Assembly: GCA_036365145.1 (NCBI GenBank)
Contig: JAEOAD010002183.1
Location: 2,790,001-2,854,000 of the forward strand
DNA: 64,000 nucleotides
Reading direction: 5' to 3'
From: Orientallactaga sibirica
Lineage: Eukaryota; Chordata; Mammalia; Rodentia; Dipodidae
Part shown: positions 10,091 to 20,224 of the stretch, piece by piece
How the letters are laid out: each line of letters opens with the position of its first letter
How positions within the stretch are numbered: position 1 is the stretch's first letter
Position numbers and translations under genes: made by a program
The notes under the pieces: generated by a model
What the model was told of the DNA's origin: nothing
The model's database searches: none
Seen by the model: only the letters and a program-made list of their open reading frames with translations

Positions 10091-10629
10091 CTTTGCTTGT
10101 GAGTGTGCACATGTGTCCCTGTGGTGCCCAGTGCTCCTCTGTAGAGGGGTGTGTTCCCCTGCAGTGGACAGGAGAATGTCACGTACCCTGCTCCATTGCT
10201 CTCCCACCCATTCTTTTTGGAGCAAGAGTCTCTTACTGAACCTGGAACTTGCTGGTTTTTTTTTTTTTTTCCGTTTTTTTCAAGGTAGGGTCTCACTTTA
10301 GCCCAGGCTGACCTGTAATTCACTGTGTAGTCTCAGGGTGGACTTGAACTCATGATGATCCTCTTACCTCTACCTCCTGAGTGCTGGAGTGCATCACATG
10401 CACTGCTGGCTTTTTGTTTTTGTTTTTGTTTTTTCTCCCACAATCTCCAGCAATTCTCACTCTCTGCTCTCCTATCCCTATCCTCTATGGGACTGGGGCT
10501 AAAGACACTTGTGGTCACACCCACCTGTTTACATGGATTCTAGGAACCAAGCTCAACAGTCAGGTTTCCTGAGACCCTCACGCTTGCACAGGAGCAGCAC
10601 TCTTAACCACTGAGCCATCTTTTCAGCCT
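10091..10629 (-). mobile_element. B3/B2-like SINE split by a B1
   Basis: Two arms, 10091-10254 and 10411-10629, belong to one tRNA-derived older SINE (AGAGTCTCTTACTGAACCTGG; end GCACTCTTAACCACTGAGCCATC). The B1 at 10255-10410 sits between them. Confidence 0.7.
10255..10410 (-). mobile_element. B1-type SINE
   Basis: Reverse B1 with long T tail, AAGGTAGGGTCTCACTTTAG and a degraded head (AGTGCTGGAGTGCATCACATG). Inserted in the B3-like SINE. Confidence 0.9.
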
Positions 10630-10643
10630 AGATGAATATTCTT

Positions 10644-10812
10644 CTTCTTCTTCTTTTTTTTTTTTTTGGTTTGTTGAGGCAGGGTCTCTTATAGCCCAGG
10701 TTGACCTGGAATTCACTATGTCATCTCAGAGTAACCTTGAACTCATGGCAATCCTCCTACCTCTGCCTCTCAAGTGCTGGGATTAAAGGCTTGCACCACC
10801 ACACCTGGCTTC
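10644..10812 (-). mobile_element. B1-type SINE
   Basis: (TTC)n/T tail, GGCAGGGTCTCTTATAGCCC and CACCACCACACCTGGCT. TSD agatg(a/c)atattctt at 10630-10643 and 10813-10826. Confidence 0.94.
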
Positions 10813-11127
10813 AGATGCATATTCTTAAGGTTAAAAATAAAGCCACAAAAATTCTAGAAGAAAAAAATTAAAGATACATTTTTCATTTTAAATAGATATA
10901 TGTGAAGTGATTTTGTCTGCAATTTTGAAATAGGCAAAGACTTTCAAAAGAGAACGTAATATCTAGAGGCCCTAAAACAGACACTGGTACATTGGTCTAC
11001 TTTAAGGGAAAAAATTACATAAAAAGAAGAATCAAGACAAATGAATATTTACCACTCACATCCCAGAAAAAAAGCTCAATTTACTTTGCACTTGAATAGC
11101 TGATAAAAATTCATTACAAAAAATTCA

Positions 11128-11390
11128 GGGCTAAGAGATGGCTTGCAATTAAGGCACTTGCCTGCAAAGCCTAAGGACCTGTGTTCAAAATTCCCCAGTA
11201 CCCACATAAAGCCAGATTCACAAAGTGGTGCATGCATCTGGAGTTCATTTGCAGTAGCTAAAGGCACTGGCACACCCATTCTCTCTCTATCTATCTATCT
11301 CTCTCTCTCTCTATCTATCTATCTTCTATATCTATATCTATATATCTGCCTCTTTCTCTCTCATAAAGTAAAATAAATAAAATAATTTTT
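11128..11390 (+). mobile_element. T-SINE with TCTA microsatellite
   Basis: Head gggctaagagatggctt, TGGAGTTCATTTGCAG core. The CT-rich 3' region has expanded to TCTA/TATC repeats (about 11286-11345) before the AAATAAATAAA tail. Confidence 0.92.
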
Positions 11391-11431
11391 AAAATGTATT
11401 AAGGAAAATTCAACAAGAAAAAAACTCAGAG

Positions 11432-11605
11432 CCAGGCATGAGTGGCACACGCTTTTAATCCCAGCCCTTGGGAGGCAGAGGTAGGAGGATCGCCATGAGT
11501 TCGAGGCTACCCTGAGACTACATAGTGAATTCCAAGTAATCCTGAGCTAGAGTGAGACCCTACCTCAGAAAACAAAAACAAAACAAAACAAAACAAAACA
11601 AAATC
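11432..11605 (+). mobile_element. B1-type SINE
   Basis: GCCAGGCATGAGTGGCACACG, GCCATGAGTTCGAGGC, GAGACCCTACCTC and an (AAAAC)n tail. Confidence 0.94.
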
Positions 11606-11724
11606 AGTAGCCCAATAGATAACTAAATAAAGATATGAACACATGATGTACAAAACAAAAATATTCTTGAATACATTAAAAGAAACTTGTTCATAAAAAG
11701 AAGTATAAATTTTTAAAAAATTGC

Positions 11725-11870
11725 ACTGGGTGTAATGGTGCATGCCTGCAATCCCAGCACTTGGTAGGCAAGAGGATCCTTGAAAGTTTGAAGCCAGCCT
11801 GGTCTACATAGTGGGTTCTAGGGCAGCCATGGTGACAGAGCAAGCACCTGTCTAAGTAAATAATAAGTTA
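11725..11870 (+). mobile_element. Older B1-like SINE
   Basis: CTGGGTGTAATGGTGCATGCC, AATCCCAGCACTTGG and GGTCTACATAGTGGGTTCTAGG. The last block is closer to the generic rodent B1 than to the young local subfamily. Confidence 0.8.
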
Positions 11871-11891
11871 ATAGATTGGTAATGTCTATTT

Positions 11892-12103
11892 CTTTATTAA
11901 TATTTTATTTATTAGTTGTTTGCAAGCAGAGAGAGAGAGAGAGAATGGGTATGTCAGGGCCTCCTGCCATTGCAAATGAACTCCAGATGTATGTGCCACC
12001 TTGTGCATCTGGCTTAACATGGGCACTGGAGAGTCAAACCCGGGCCTTTATGCTTTGCAAGCAAGTGCCTTGAACCATTGAGCAATATCTTCATTTCCCC
12101 TAT
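11892..12103 (-). mobile_element. T-SINE
   Basis: Reverse T-SINE: TATTTATT tail, GAGAGAGAATGGGTATG, CAGATGTATGTGCCACCTTG. TSD taat(g/a)tctatttct near 11879 and 12104. Confidence 0.94.
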
Positions 12104-12263
12104 AATATCTATTTCTATAAAGGTGGGCACAGTGCCCATGTAGTGGCCCAGTTGTCCTGTCCTCCACCTTCTGCCAATCTTGGTGTAGACCCACCCAATC
12201 CCATCAACCTCTTGAGACCAAACACCATAACATCAACTAAGCTGCATAGTTCTGATGGAGAGA

Positions 12264-12943
12264 TATGGGTCCTCACCATTCCCAGGGGTCCTTAGCCACC
12301 AACATCCGGGAGCAGGAGGAGTTGGGGGGAAGCCGGGTCCTGGAACAGTGGGTGAGTGCAACGATGGGCAATAAACAACTGGGAGGCAGTCTGATGGATA
12401 GCACACCCTCTTTTATTCAACAGGGGAGTGGGTTTATAAACACTTGAGAAAGGTTGAGAAGGCACATACAGACTATATGGTGATTGGATACATAGTTTAT
12501 GGGTTGTTATCTAATTGGTTGAAAGGCAGAAGTGTAAGGGAGATAGTGGTGGGAAAAGCTATGTGACTTCAGAGTTGCAAGGGAGGCGCTTGTAAGGAAG
12601 ATAACAGAAGTGGTGGGAAAAGCTACATGACTTCAGCCACATAAGGGTCTCTTGGGCAGCTAGCCACAAGGTCAGGAACTGTGGGGGCAAAGCCTAACTT
12701 ATGGAATGGTCAAATGCTGTTGGGATAAAAAGGGGGGAGGGCCTTGCCAGTTCTGCTCACTCTGGGCGATGACAGGGCACACTGCAACCTTGCCTGAGGG
12801 CAGGGAGGGCCAGTCACCGTCACCAGGGTAGGTTCCTGACAACAGGACCAGCTGCAACCCCAACACCCCAAGGTCCCTGGCCATGTCCACCAGCTCAGGC
12901 CAGCTTCCTCACAGTCCCAACCCCTTTTCAGCAGTTCCCAACA
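12264..12943 (-). mobile_element. 3' LTR of the betaretrovirus-like provirus
   Basis: On the minus strand it begins TGTTGGGAACTGC at 12943, directly after the polypurine tract. It ends ...GACCCATA at 12264, where the sister LTR at 62326 ends GACCCACA, so the terminal CA is mutated. Length is 680 bp. It has TTTATAAA and AATAAA (listed separately) and good similarity to 62326-62976 along its length. Confidence 0.88.
12412..12440 (-). promoter_or_regulatory. LTR TATA box and poly(A) signal
   Basis: TTTATAAA (12433-12440) and AATAAA (12412-12417, minus strand) are only about 16 bp apart, so the poly(A) signal would lie in U3 and R would be short, as in MMTV. The same spacing is kept in the solo LTR (62469-62497). 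Confidence 0.65.
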
Positions 12944-12966
12944 ACTCCCCCTTTGTTTTTAAAATG
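12944..12966 (-). promoter_or_regulatory. Polypurine tract of the betaretrovirus-like provirus
   Basis: On the minus strand AAAAACAAAGGGGGAGT abuts the LTR start TGTTGGG. This is the usual primer for plus-strand synthesis and sets the LTR boundary. Confidence 0.8.
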
Positions 12967-14670
12967 GGGCAGTATCATCTTGGGTAAGGTTTTTTGTGGC
13001 TTACTGCAGGTCCAGTTAGAGCCAGATAATGAATAAGGACCCAATCAGTCAAGATTTGTCTATATTGATTGAGCCCTAATTTACACATACAGGGAATTAT
13101 GCATAAGAGTAGTAGCAGGGTGCCTGACACCAATAGTAGCCAAATGAAAAGCTGAAAAAGAAACTGGGAGATTTTTTGGGGGGAGGAGATAATTTTTGTA
13201 ATGTGTTCTGTAAGGCATCAAAAAATCCTTTAGTGAAGCCGGGCGTGGTGGCGCACGCCTTTAATCCCAGCACTTGGGAGGCAGAGGTAGGAGGATCACC
13301 ATGAGTTCGAGGCCACCCTGAAAATACATAGTGAATTCCAGGTCAGCCTGGGCTAGAGTGAGACCCTACCTCGAAAAACCAAAAGAAAAAAGAAAAAAAG
13401 AAAAAAAAATCCTTTAGCTGCCTTAGCAGGATCACCAAAAGACAAGTGACTATGAGAAATAACAGATACTTATTTTGTAAACTTTGTAAATCTATGCTGA
13501 GATTATTATGATTCCAAATACCCCGAATATGATTTTCAACTTTCCACCATTCAGTAGCAGTCCCATTGCAGGGTAAAGGAGTAACACATATGAATTGATA
13601 ATTAGCATGACAGACCAACTGCATTTGAGCCACCAGATTGGCAACCTGACTTCCTAAACACATAACAGCATCCTCTAGAGCATCTAACCAGACTAACACC
13701 TTTTTATCAATATCTATGTGTGATGAAAGGGCTTGAGACACATTTTTAGTCAGTCCATGAACATGATCAGCTGTCTTCATTGATTGTGCCAGGGATATTG
13801 CTGCTGTGGTGGAAAAAGCTGTGATGGTGATCGTAGCAATAATCCCCACAGTTAGCCATTCTATGAATCTTCTTTTTCGTGTCATCAATCTGTTGAGCTG
13901 CTGGAACACTTGAGCTCTGAAGCTGGAATACCAGGGCTCAGTCATTTTGACTGGCATGGTTAAATAAGGATGCCCCATGACAATAAAGACTACATTGGAG
14001 GAGTAATCTGCAGCTGTGTCTCCCTTAGAATTGATACAATTGGTGATAATACACCAGGTACAACTAAGATAGTAAATTCCATTTTGGTGATTGACCAACC
14101 CAGGCCAATCTGCAAAAAAATAAGGGAGGGGCAGACACGTCTGAAATTTACAATGATTTTCTTTAAGGGTAACAACTGCTTTCCAAAATTCTGGTTGAGG
14201 CTGCCTTTGGGGGCTCAAGATGGGTGGTACCTCTGATTGTTTGCCTTTCTGGGGGCCCAATTGTAATCGTAAATTATATTTATTTTGGTATCCACCATCC
14301 ATAATTAATAGTTGGTTTATATACATTATATAACATCCCTCATGATACCTATCACTTGAAAAGCAGATAGGTGGCTCTGCTGTGAGAGAGGTCCAGTTGA
14401 TTGGTTTAGCTGCTTCTTGCAAGAATTCTAGGTCATAATTGGCAGTGGTAAGGGAAGCATTGGAAAACATCTTAGGGAGGGGTTCTTCCCAAAGAGCAGC
14501 CCTAGCTAGAGGGGGTCAGGTACATAAGCCCAATATGCTTGTTGACCTGTGCTACTTTTAAGGTCAGCATAGCAAGTAAGGATATAAACAGAGTCTCTGG
14601 TGATAGAGGTTGTTGTGAATTTCATACCAGCATGACTCCTCGCTGGCACAGGACCTCAATTTTGCCCCAG
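12967..14670 (-). pseudogene. Betaretrovirus-like env, interrupted
   Basis: The gene starts near 14670, after the integrase end, and includes a 375-codon open frame (14470-13343). In order: an SU-like part with several Cys and N-glycosylation sequons; a basic cleavage site RKRR (about 13880); a hydrophobic, Ala/Thr-rich fusion-peptide-like segment; heptad-like helices; and a Cys-bearing loop (about 13600). A B1 SINE (13223-13397) then breaks the frame, which runs on into the SINE. The membrane anchor and tail continue beyond it (about 13200-12970) in damaged frames. The 5' 200 bp also contains stops. Not a functional envelope. Confidence 0.85.
13223..13397 (+). mobile_element. B1-type SINE inserted in env
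   Basis: Nearly intact young B1 (GCCGGGCGTGGTGGCGCACG ... CTACCTCGAAAAACC). The direct repeat aaaatcctttag lies just before it (about 13208-13219) and after the A-tail (about 13406-13417), marking the insertion into the env frame. Confidence 0.95.
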
Positions 14671-14680
14671 GTTGGCATGT

Positions 14681-15660
14681 TTACCTCCTAGGGAGCCTGG
14701 GGGGCCTCCTTTTCCAGTTCCTGTGATGAGGGGGATGCTTCCATTTCAGTTTCAGGTGAGCCATCTCCTTGGTCGGTGGGGTTGAATCATACATTTCTGG
14801 CTGGTATCCAAATAGGTTTGGGTTGGTCCTGTGGGAAGACACAAGCAAATCCTCTCCCCCTTGTGAGGATGGGGTCAGGCCCTTTCCATTTTCCATCTAG
14901 AGGGTCTTGCCATCATACAAGGATGAGGGGGAGATTTTTGGTGTGTTCCAGTGAAGGGTGATGGGGGATGTTGAGAATTTTTGTATATGTTAAAAATATT
15001 TAGAGTGGCCAGTGCCATGGCCAGTTGGAGGTTTGGTGGATAGTTATTAGTCTGTTGTTTTTTAAGTTGGTTTTTAAGTGTCTGATGTGTTCTTTCTATT
15101 ATGCCTTGGCCCTGAGGGTTGTGTGGAATTCCTGTGTGATGTGTGATCCTCCATTGCACACAGAATGTTTTGAATGAGGAGCTGATAAAAGCTGGGCCAT
15201 TATCAGTTTTTATTTGGTGAGGGATGCCCATGATGGTGAAGGTGGATAGCATATGGCATATCAGCCTTTTTGTATTTTCTCCTGTCTGTGCCATGGCCCA
15301 CATGAAGTGGGAGTATGTATCCACTGTTACAAATACATATTTTTGGTGACAGAATTGGGGGACATCAATCTGCCAGAGGGCATTAGCTTTAAGGCCTCTG
15401 GGGTTGGTGCCCATAGTCTGGAGAGCTGGTGTGGTGATTAATGAGTTGCAGGAGTGGCAGGTTTTTAAGATACATTGGAGCTGACTTTTAGGGATTTGGG
15501 GAAAGCAGGGCTGAAGCCCTTTGAGGTTTACATGGGTATTAGCATGGAATTTTTCAGCCTCCTCAAGAATGGTTAAGAAGGTATCTGCCAGGCTTCCGTG
15601 TGAGGCCACCTGACCTGCTAGTGCATTTCCCTCTGAAAGGGGGCCAGGCAGGGGGCTGTG
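14681..15660 (-). pseudogene. Betaretrovirus-like integrase (pol 3' end), damaged
   Basis: The 244-codon frame 15609-14875 has an N-terminal zinc-binding H-H-C-C layout (FHANTH ... CHSC). It also has a catalytic core with all three acidic positions visible: WQIDVP, KTDNGPAF and the GQGIIERTHQTL helix. The C-terminal DNA-binding part continues in another frame to about 14690, so at least one frameshift is present. Integrases insert viral DNA; this one lacks an intact frame. Confidence 0.88.
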
Positions 15661-16477
15661 GGACCTTATGTGTTGTACATATAGAGGGGCTTTTCTCTTA
15701 CAAATGAGGTTAGAAACTTATCAGTAGTGGTGAAAGGGGTTTTCATCTAGCCAGATATGGGAGTGAGCAAGCCAGGAGAACAAGTTAACAGCATATATAC
15801 TATCTGAGAAAAGATTGAAAGGGCTGTCTTCCTCTAATAGTGCCAGATAAATGGCATATAATTCTCTGTATTGTGGGGATCTATCAGGAAGCTCCCTAAA
15901 GCGAATGGTGGGGGGTTGATCCCCTGGGTGGTAGAGAATTAAAGCTGCTCCCCTTTTTCCCCATCTGTAAAAATGGGGGGTGTTCTGGGGATGGGTTTTC
16001 TTGAAAAGAGGTGAGCAGGAGCCATTTTAGGAGGGTATTGCAAGGATCCATTTCTCATTAGGATAATGGTTGTCAATTTGACCAGGGAAGCCCAGTAGAC
16101 TGATTGCAAATCGAGAGTGATTCCTGAGTAGCCATTGTATGTCAGAGAGGGGGAAGGGGGTTATGATAGTGTTAGGTTCTTTGCCCAAGGTCTGGAGGAA
16201 CTGGTCTCATCCGGTTCTAATCATGGTCGCAAGGGCATCAACCTCTGTTAATATGCATGGGGCTCCACCACTAGAGGTGTGCGGCCATTCTAGGACCCCT
16301 TGGGGTTGATGTAGTGCCCCCATAATGGTTGGGGAAGAGTTAAATATTAAAAGTTGGATCGACTTGTTGGTGAGTATTGGGCAAGGGCCATATCAGAGAA
16401 GATGTTATTAATCTTGGTTAATGCCTGTTCTGCTTCTGGGCTTAGGGAGTGGGGGGAGGATGGGTCCTTGTCACCCT
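15661..16477 (-). pseudogene. RNase H and RT connection, heavily damaged
   Basis: No long frame survives, but minus-strand pieces read as betaretroviral RNase H: an RELYAIYLAL helix and a following FSDSIYAVN segment with the catalytic Asp (about 15800-15870). Position between RT and integrase agrees. Confidence 0.7.
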
Positions 16478-17283
16478 TTAACATGTCGAATAGGGCTGTA
16501 AATCACTGGTAGGGATGGGGAGCCATGGCCAAAGCCAGTTGAGGTTTCCCAGAAATCTCTGGAGTGAGGCTAGTGTGAGCTTTTGGGGGAAGGAGAGGAT
16601 GGGCTTTAGGGGCCAGGTAGAAGTAAGGGAGAGCTCTGTTCCCAGAACGGTTTTGGGTGGGATTAGTTGGACTTTATTTGGGGTGATTTTAAAGCCTGCC
16701 TCAGTGAGGGAAGGTAGCAATTGGTCTCTTAATTCTATTGGTGAAGTGGAGGAGTCTTTCCAAACAAGAATATCATCCATGTCATGATAAGTGTTAAGGC
16801 CTCGGTTTAAATGTTAGCCATGCCTTGAGACAAGACCATCCATTCAAAATGTTTTGAAGGTCCAGAATTATTGACAGAGGGAATTGAGAACACAAAGCAC
16901 CGTCAGTCCCTAGGGTGCAGAGGGATGGAAAAGAAGCAATCCTTGATGTCAATAGCAAGGAGGGGGGTATTGGCCGGTATGGCCAAGACAAGAGGAAGTC
17001 TCATTTGAGGGGCACCCCAAATGAGCATGGCCTTGTTAATGGCCTTAAGTTCTTGTAATAATGTCCATCCTTCTGACCTCTTTTTAATTACAGACACAGG
17101 AGTATTCCATGGGCTTTGAGTAGGGTGGATATGGTTAAGTTGAAGTTCTGTTACTAGCTGATTTAAGATTTCAAGTTTCACCTTTGATAGAGGCCACTGT
17201 TCAACCCAGACTGGCTCATCAGACAGCCATTCTAGGCAGGGAGTTTTATATTTAACAGTGGCCTTTAGGATTGGGGGTGACAT
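16478..17283 (-). pseudogene. Betaretrovirus-like reverse transcriptase, dead
   Basis: Frames 17283-16903, 16991-16794 and 16780-16478 together cover fingers and palm: VEQWPLSKVKLEIL, SPWNTPVSVIKKRS, an LLAIDIKDCFFSIPL segment (first catalytic Asp) and MDDILVW. The active-site box is changed: the codon before MDD (16781-16783) is GAC (Asp) where the YMDD family has Tyr. Frameshifts between the three pieces also break it. Confidence 0.88.
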
Positions 17284-17596
17284 CAGCAGAGATACCTCTC
17301 ATAATCCTCTGTTTCAATGCATTCTCCTTCAATGTTGCTGGCAATAACTACATCTAGGGCTTCAAAAATATCTCTTCCTAGTAGGTTGGTTGTCATATCA
17401 GCCACTAGGGGTCTAATAAGGCCCATAGTGCCATCTGGGTCCTTCCATTTGTAAGCCTCTTTGGTAACATATGCTTGTGAAGGACCTCCTGTCCCCATTA
17501 GTTGGGGATCCCAGGATTAATTCCGAGTATCGAGGGACCTCAGATTGTTCAGAATAGTTTTATTCTGCTCCAGTGTCAATTAAACATTAAAAATTT
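17284..17596 (-). pseudogene. Betaretrovirus-like protease, damaged
   Basis: LIDTGAE, the aspartic-protease active site, is at 17565-17583 (DTG codons 17569-17577) and is followed almost at once by a stop. The downstream 71-codon frame (17498-17283) contains NLLGRDI, the motif after the flap in betaretroviral proteases, and a glycine-bearing tail leading into pol. Confidence 0.8.
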
Positions 17597-17611
17597 TTTC
17601 CTTCTACTTCT

Positions 17612-17807
17612 TTTTTTATTATTTTTTTATTGACCACTTCTATACTTACATACAAAAAACACATGATATTTTCCTCCCCTCCCCTCATTCCACTTTAGAA
17701 CTCCAGTCTCCATTATATCCCCTCCCTCTCTCCATTAGTCTCTCTTTTAATTTGCTGTCATCATCTTTTTCTTCTATTTTGAGGTCTTGCAAAGGTATTG
17801 CTAGGTG
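17612..17807 (-). mobile_element. L1 3' end inserted between gag and pro
   Basis: Reverse poly(A), then ttattgaccacttctatactt... and the ccctccctctctccattagtctctc block of the L1 3' UTR. A 15-bp TSD, tttcctt(c/a)tacttct, is at 17597-17611 and 17808-17822. Only 196 bp long. Confidence 0.85.
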
Positions 17808-17822
17808 CTTTCCTTATACTTC

Positions 17823-18487
17823 TAGAGCTAATTTTGGGTGGGCCCCTTCTAGGATACTTGTTACCCATTGTACTTTATGGGTCTTTCCTCTTATTGATGG
17901 GGCTGAGGGCTGCCCCTTTTGAAGTTTAAAGACTACAGGGGTTTGCCATTTATATCATGAGTAGAATGACAATCCCTTTTCCAGTGAAATCCTCGGAAGC
18001 ATCTAGGGCAGACTGTCTTTGGTAGGGGGCCTTTGTAATCTGGTGAGGGGCCTCTGGGACATTCCCCTTTCCAATGTCCATCCTCCCTGCAATTGAAACA
18101 TTTTCCTTTAGTTTTTAGGGCTGCTGTGAAGGCCTGGGCTAAAGAGGCAGCCTTGTATGAGGCAGTCCCAATGCCCTGGGTGACAACTATCCATTTATCA
18201 TAATGCTCATCTTTGAGCCCTTGACAGGCTGCCCTGCACTTGGGGGTCATTCCCTCCCATACAATACTTTTGAGGAGGAGGTCCCTGACAGTATGGTTGG
18301 GGATTTTTCTTTCTAAATTGGTCCTTGTTTTTAAAATGCAATCAGAAAGCATTTCTTCTGGTTTTTGCCAAAGAAACAGGAAGGAGGAGGTATTATCTTG
18401 GGAGTTGGAGGGCAGGGTCAATCTATCCCAAGCCTGGAAGGTGCAAAAGCAGACCTGGTCATAGAACCCTGGGGGTTTTTGGCCTTG
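17823..18487 (-). pseudogene. gag capsid C-terminus and nucleocapsid
   Basis: The 188-codon frame (18499-17933) contains a major-homology-region-like stretch (QKPEEMLSDCILKTRTNLER). Two zinc knuckles follow: CFNCREDGHWKGEC and CPRCFRGFHWKRDC. Two CCHC boxes fit betaretroviruses. The start methionine belongs to the LTR inserted upstream, so this is not a natural gene start. Confidence 0.88.
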
Positions 18488-18813
18488 TGTAGAAGACACA
18501 GTTATGGAGGAAACATTTATTGATCCCCTGCAGGTTTTTGTTGATTTTGTTCCATTTTATCTGTTGAAGCTGGCCTGCTCAGTCTGGACCAGGACCAGGC
18601 AAAAGAGAGAAAAGCCATAAGCCCAAAACCACACAGCACAGCACACTTCAGGAACTCCAGCTAGGCACAATTTGCATATCTTTAGATTGAAATCCTAAAC
18701 CCACCACCACACCTTAAAATCCACCCAGAGACCTCCAGCAAGGTGGCTGCAGATGCAAACTACAAACTAATAAAACACTGAATATATTGGGGGCATCTAT
18801 TCAAACTACCACA
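18488..18813 (-). mobile_element. MaLR-type solo LTR inserted in gag
   Basis: Minus-strand TGTGGTAGTTTGAAT start and TCTTCTACA end, with TSD-like (g/c)c(t)tg pentamers (ccttg 18483-18487; gcttg 18814-18818). Compared with its sisters (9086, 47809) it lacks part of the 3' end. Its segment 18511-18569 is replaced by sequence resembling gag at 18849-18911. Confidence 0.75.
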
Positions 18814-18818
18814 GCTTG

Positions 18819-19442
18819 TTCAACCCCAGTGGACAAACCACTTTGTCCAAACATTTCACCAAAGCCCCAGGGGACATTTTGTTGATTTTGGTTTCTTTTT
18901 ATCTGATGGAGACATTCATCTCTTCCCTTAGCCTCCCATTGGAGAAATAAGGGGCTAGGCTCTGATGCAGATAACAGATATCTCACCAGTCTTGGGGTGT
19001 TAATAAAGTCCTGTAGGCTCTGGAGCAATTTAGTCCAAGTGTTTATAATCCCATCCTCCCTGCTATCCTGAGTTCTTTAAGGTTATTGTCCTCAGATGGT
19101 CTACCAGTGCTCAGGGCAGAGTCGAATTGGTTGGAGATTCACAGCCAGAAAGACCCTGCTGACTTCTTGATTGTAAGTAGCCCTGTTGTTATCTTTAGTT
19201 TCACAGAGCTGTTTGGGGGTCCTTTGGTAAATCTCTGATTGGGATTCATCATGTTAGGGTTTTTTTGTTCCAGTGACAAGTGGATGTGATATCTCACCAG
19301 TCTTGGGGATGTTAAGGGGTGGATATGATTTGGTAGCTACAGATAGATCCTCCCTGACTGCTATCTGGAGTGCCTTAAGATTTTCTTTTTCTTTTTTTTT
19401 TTTGGATACCAGTTTTTTAAAGAGGAGCTCTTTTAGTTTTTC
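18819..19442 (-). pseudogene. gag central region with internal repeats
   Basis: Lies between nucleocapsid and matrix parts, without a long frame. gatatctcaccagtcttgggg occurs at about 18979 and again at about 19288, each followed by related downstream sequence (cctccctg and similar). That suggests an imperfect ~305-bp tandem duplication within gag. Confidence 0.6.
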
Positions 19443-19669
19443 TTTTAAAAATTTTAAAATATATTTTATTTATTTTGTCAGAGAGTTTCAAGAGAGAGGA
19501 TGGGGGAGAATGGGTGTGGGAGGGCCTCCAAGGAATTCATCGTGTTAGGGTTTTCTGTTCCAGTAGGACTCCTTTCATCTGAGCTTAGGATGGGGCCTGG
19601 AGAGTTGAACCAGGGTGGATATGGTGGTTGCAGGCAAACACCTTAACCACTAAGCCATCTCTCTAGCCC
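19443..19669 (-). mobile_element. T-SINE in gag with gag-like centre
   Basis: The tail (TTTATTTATTTTG), GAGAATGGGTGTG and the head (CCTTAACCACTAAGCCATCTC) are T-SINE. The centre (about 19531-19630) is not: it matches gag at 19241-19275 (attcatc(a/g)tgttaggg, gttccagt) and 19316-19341 (gggtggatatg) in the same order. Confidence 0.75.
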
Positions 19670-20224
19670 ATTCTTTTTTTTTCAATTTTTTCTTTCTTTT
19701 CCTTTTCTAAGGAGCTGAGATCTTTTGCTTTCTAAAAGGAGCTGGGATCCACCATTGGAAGTCCTCAGCACTGTCCTCATCAGAGTCATTGTCTGACTTA
19801 GGTGCAGAAGCATTTTTTGAGGGGTTGATACACTGTCTAAGAGCTGCAATAATGGGAAGAAAGGAGAAGGAGGGGGTTCCCCTCTTGGATTTCCTGTCTT
19901 CTGGCTAGATATGCTATACGGGTCCATGTGTCTGAGTTATAGAGGTCCCCAGAAACCATCCAAGGAGCTATTTGAAGGACTTCTTCACAAAATGAATTGT
20001 CCTCTTTCCAAGAGAGTCTTATGCCCTTAATTTTAAGAAGTGTCCTCAATCCAGTGACTTGGGATTCCTTTCGATGGGAGGTAGCATTTGCCCATGATAG
20101 AGAAAGACCAGAAATGCCAAGACCAGAGAGCAATGTTCCTGGGGTGCTATGGTACCATGGGGGATTCCCCAAAGGTCCAGACTCAAGCCTGTCTGCAAGT
20201 TTAAGAGACCAGCGACTGCCCTAG
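19670..20224 (-). pseudogene. gag matrix-like 5' part
   Basis: Open pieces at 20172-19837 and 19927-19682. The segment around GIRLSWKEDNSFCEEVLQ resembles the helical matrix domain seen in betaretroviral Gag. Frames shift at about 19880. Assignment rests on position and weak motif similarity. Confidence 0.55.
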
